From: Modestobacter italicus
GTDB lineage: Bacteria; Actinomycetota; Actinomycetes; Mycobacteriales; Geodermatophilaceae
Assembly (NCBI RefSeq): GCF_019799965.1
Contig: NZ_JABGCJ010000002.1
Location: 62,001 to 126,000, forward strand
DNA: 64,000 bases
Direction of reading: 5' to 3'
A program made the position numbers and the translations under genes. Below, piece after piece: positions 63,229 through 64,000 of this stretch (the stretch's first letter is position 1; every line of letters starts with the position of its first letter). The notes under the pieces are model-generated. The model was given only the letters and a program-made list of their open reading frames with translations, ran no database searches and was not told the DNA's origin.

Positions 63229-64000
63229 TCAGGCGCTGACCTCGCGGCCGTCCTCGCCCCACATGGTGTGGAAGGCGCCCTCGCGGTCGACCCGGCGGTA
63301 CGTGTGCGCGCCGAACAGGTCGCGCAGCCCCTGGATCAGCGCGGCCGGCAGGCGGTCGGCCCGCAGCCCGTCGTAGTAGGCGAGCGCGCTGGCGAACCCG
63401 GGGGCGGGGATGCCGTTGCGGGCCGCGCCGGCGACGACCTGCCGCCAGGACTCCTGGCCCTCGCTGACCGCGCCGCGGAAGTAGTCGTTGGTCAGCAGCG
63501 TGGTGACGTCGGGCTCGTCGGTGTAGACCTGCGCGATCCGGTCCAGGAACCGCGCCCGGATGATGCAGCCGCCACGCCAGATCCGCGCCAGCGCCGCCCG
63601 GTCGATGTCCCAGCCGTGCTGGTCCGCCCCGGCGGTGACCTGGTCGAAGCCCTGGGCGTAGGCGACCACCTTGGAGGCGTACAGCGCCTGCCGCACCGAC
63701 TCGATGAAGGCGTCCCGGTCGGCGACCTCCCAGCGGGTGTCCGGCCCGGGCAGCACCCGCTGCGCGGCGTCGCGCTGCTCGCGGTGCCCGGACAGCGCGC
63801 GGGCGAACACCGCCTCGGCGATGCCGCTGACCGGCACGCCCAGGTCGAGCGCCGACTGCACGGTCCAGCGGCCGGTGCCCTTCTGCTCGGCCTCGTCCAG
63901 CACCACGTCGACGAACGGCCTGCCGGTGTCGGCGTCGGTGTGCCGCAGCACCTGCGCGGTGATCTCGATCAGGTAGCTCTCCAGGTCGCCGTCGTTCCAC
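63229..64000 (-). CDS. gnd: 6-phosphogluconate dehydrogenase, C-terminal part
   Basis: About 256 residues are present; the N-terminal NADP-binding domain lies beyond the window. The visible helical domain has LDEAEQKGTGRWTVQSALDL, the WRGGCIIRARFLDRI segment and the C-terminal LIQGLRDLFGAHTYRRVD, which carries the Arg/His that bind the sugar phosphate of the partner subunit. The enzyme makes ribulose 5-phosphate and NADPH in the pentose phosphate pathway. The frame is open to base 64000 with WNDGDLESYL near the edge. Confidence 0.95.
   Translation of the reverse strand, partial: WNDGDLESYLIEITAQVLRHTDADTGRPFVDVVLDEAEQKGTGRWTVQSALDLGVPVSGIAEAVFARALSGHREQRDAAQRVLPGPDTRWEVADRDAFIESVRQALYASKVVAYAQGFDQVTAGADQHGWDIDRAALARIWRGGCIIRARFLDRIAQVYTDEPDVTTLLTNDYFRGAVSEGQESWRQVVAGAARNGIPAPGFASALAYYDGLRADRLPAALIQGLRDLFGAHTYRRVDREGAFHTMWGEDGREVSA

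Noticed and set aside
61067-64000. Long minus-strand open frame across the murI-polymerase region
   Set aside because: It is antisense to well-recognised genes and has the biased composition of a high-GC shadow frame; only the unrelated frame of gnd is real.

Overview
The window is about 64 kb of very GC-rich actinobacterial chromosome. Dense operons with 1-8 nt stop/start overlaps, many GTG starts, several probable leaderless genes (TANNNT box six bases before the start codon), F420-type oxidoreductases, and a clpS / DUF2017 / mec-cysO-cysM / murI block matching the mycobacterial order all fit Actinobacteria. A soil or rock-dwelling Geodermatophilaceae-like organism (Blastococcus, Modestobacter, Geodermatophilus) is my best guess, but this is inference. 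I saw no rRNA, tRNA, CRISPR array, insertion sequence or prophage.

1-5665 is a Tad/Flp pilus operon: the end of a TadG-like gene, then cpaB, cpaE/tadZ, cpaF/tadA, tadB and tadC, each overlapping the next. 5688-10822 (minus) holds signalling genes: a soluble methyl-accepting protein with a C-terminal Cache domain, a PPOX-type flavin/F420 enzyme, a MEDS-plus-HATPase protein, and a PAS-PAS-GAF-PP2C phosphatase.

11024-23059 is mixed metabolism and transport: an APC permease, a TetR/MFS divergent pair with a clear operator, a DUF2786 protein, purT, a PEP mutase/isocitrate lyase family enzyme, a DUF6226 gene with a frameshifted partner, a GcdH-like acyl-CoA dehydrogenase, an Atu4866-type small protein, the 3' remnant of an SDR gene, and an OmpR-type regulator behind a strong hairpin.

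23085-27791 (minus) is a two-component pair followed by a SipW/TasA-like secretion locus: TasA/CalY-like protein, SipW signal peptidase, a second secreted Fn3-like protein, and a regulator whose receiver and HPt domains both lack their phosphoacceptor residues. 27979-30102 is a three-gene membrane-stress operon (DUF3618, Holin-X, DUF3618-like partner) behind a SigB/SigF-type promoter. 30470-46548 is a set of short units: iron-regulated siderophore-interacting protein, F420/NADP enzymes, Zn protease plus SIMPL protein, a Ddn-like enzyme joined to an SDR gene through a 21-bp tandem repeat, FUSC transporter, a twice-frameshifted lipoprotein, aldo-keto reductases, AlkZ-like protein, ABC-F ATPase, PASTA protein, MFS, zinc ADH and an M23 peptidase.

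46724-64000 contains a CDF metal exporter behind a perfect operator-like palindrome, an MFS drug exporter, an RlmA-like methyltransferase, a GlsB-type stress protein, ctaD, serB, pncA, pncB, clpS, DUF2017, then the CysO cysteine pathway (mec, cysO, cysM), HAD phosphatase, murI, an Rv1339-like metallohydrolase, a stand-alone LigD-type polymerase and the 3' part of gnd. Four copies of a terminator-like repeat with compensating stem changes lie just after stop codons in this part. The most interesting observations are the CysO protein encoded with an extra C-terminal cysteine after GG, the repeat family, the pseudo-receiver/pseudo-HPt gene in the SipW locus, and the duplicated stop/start junction at 34188-34269.
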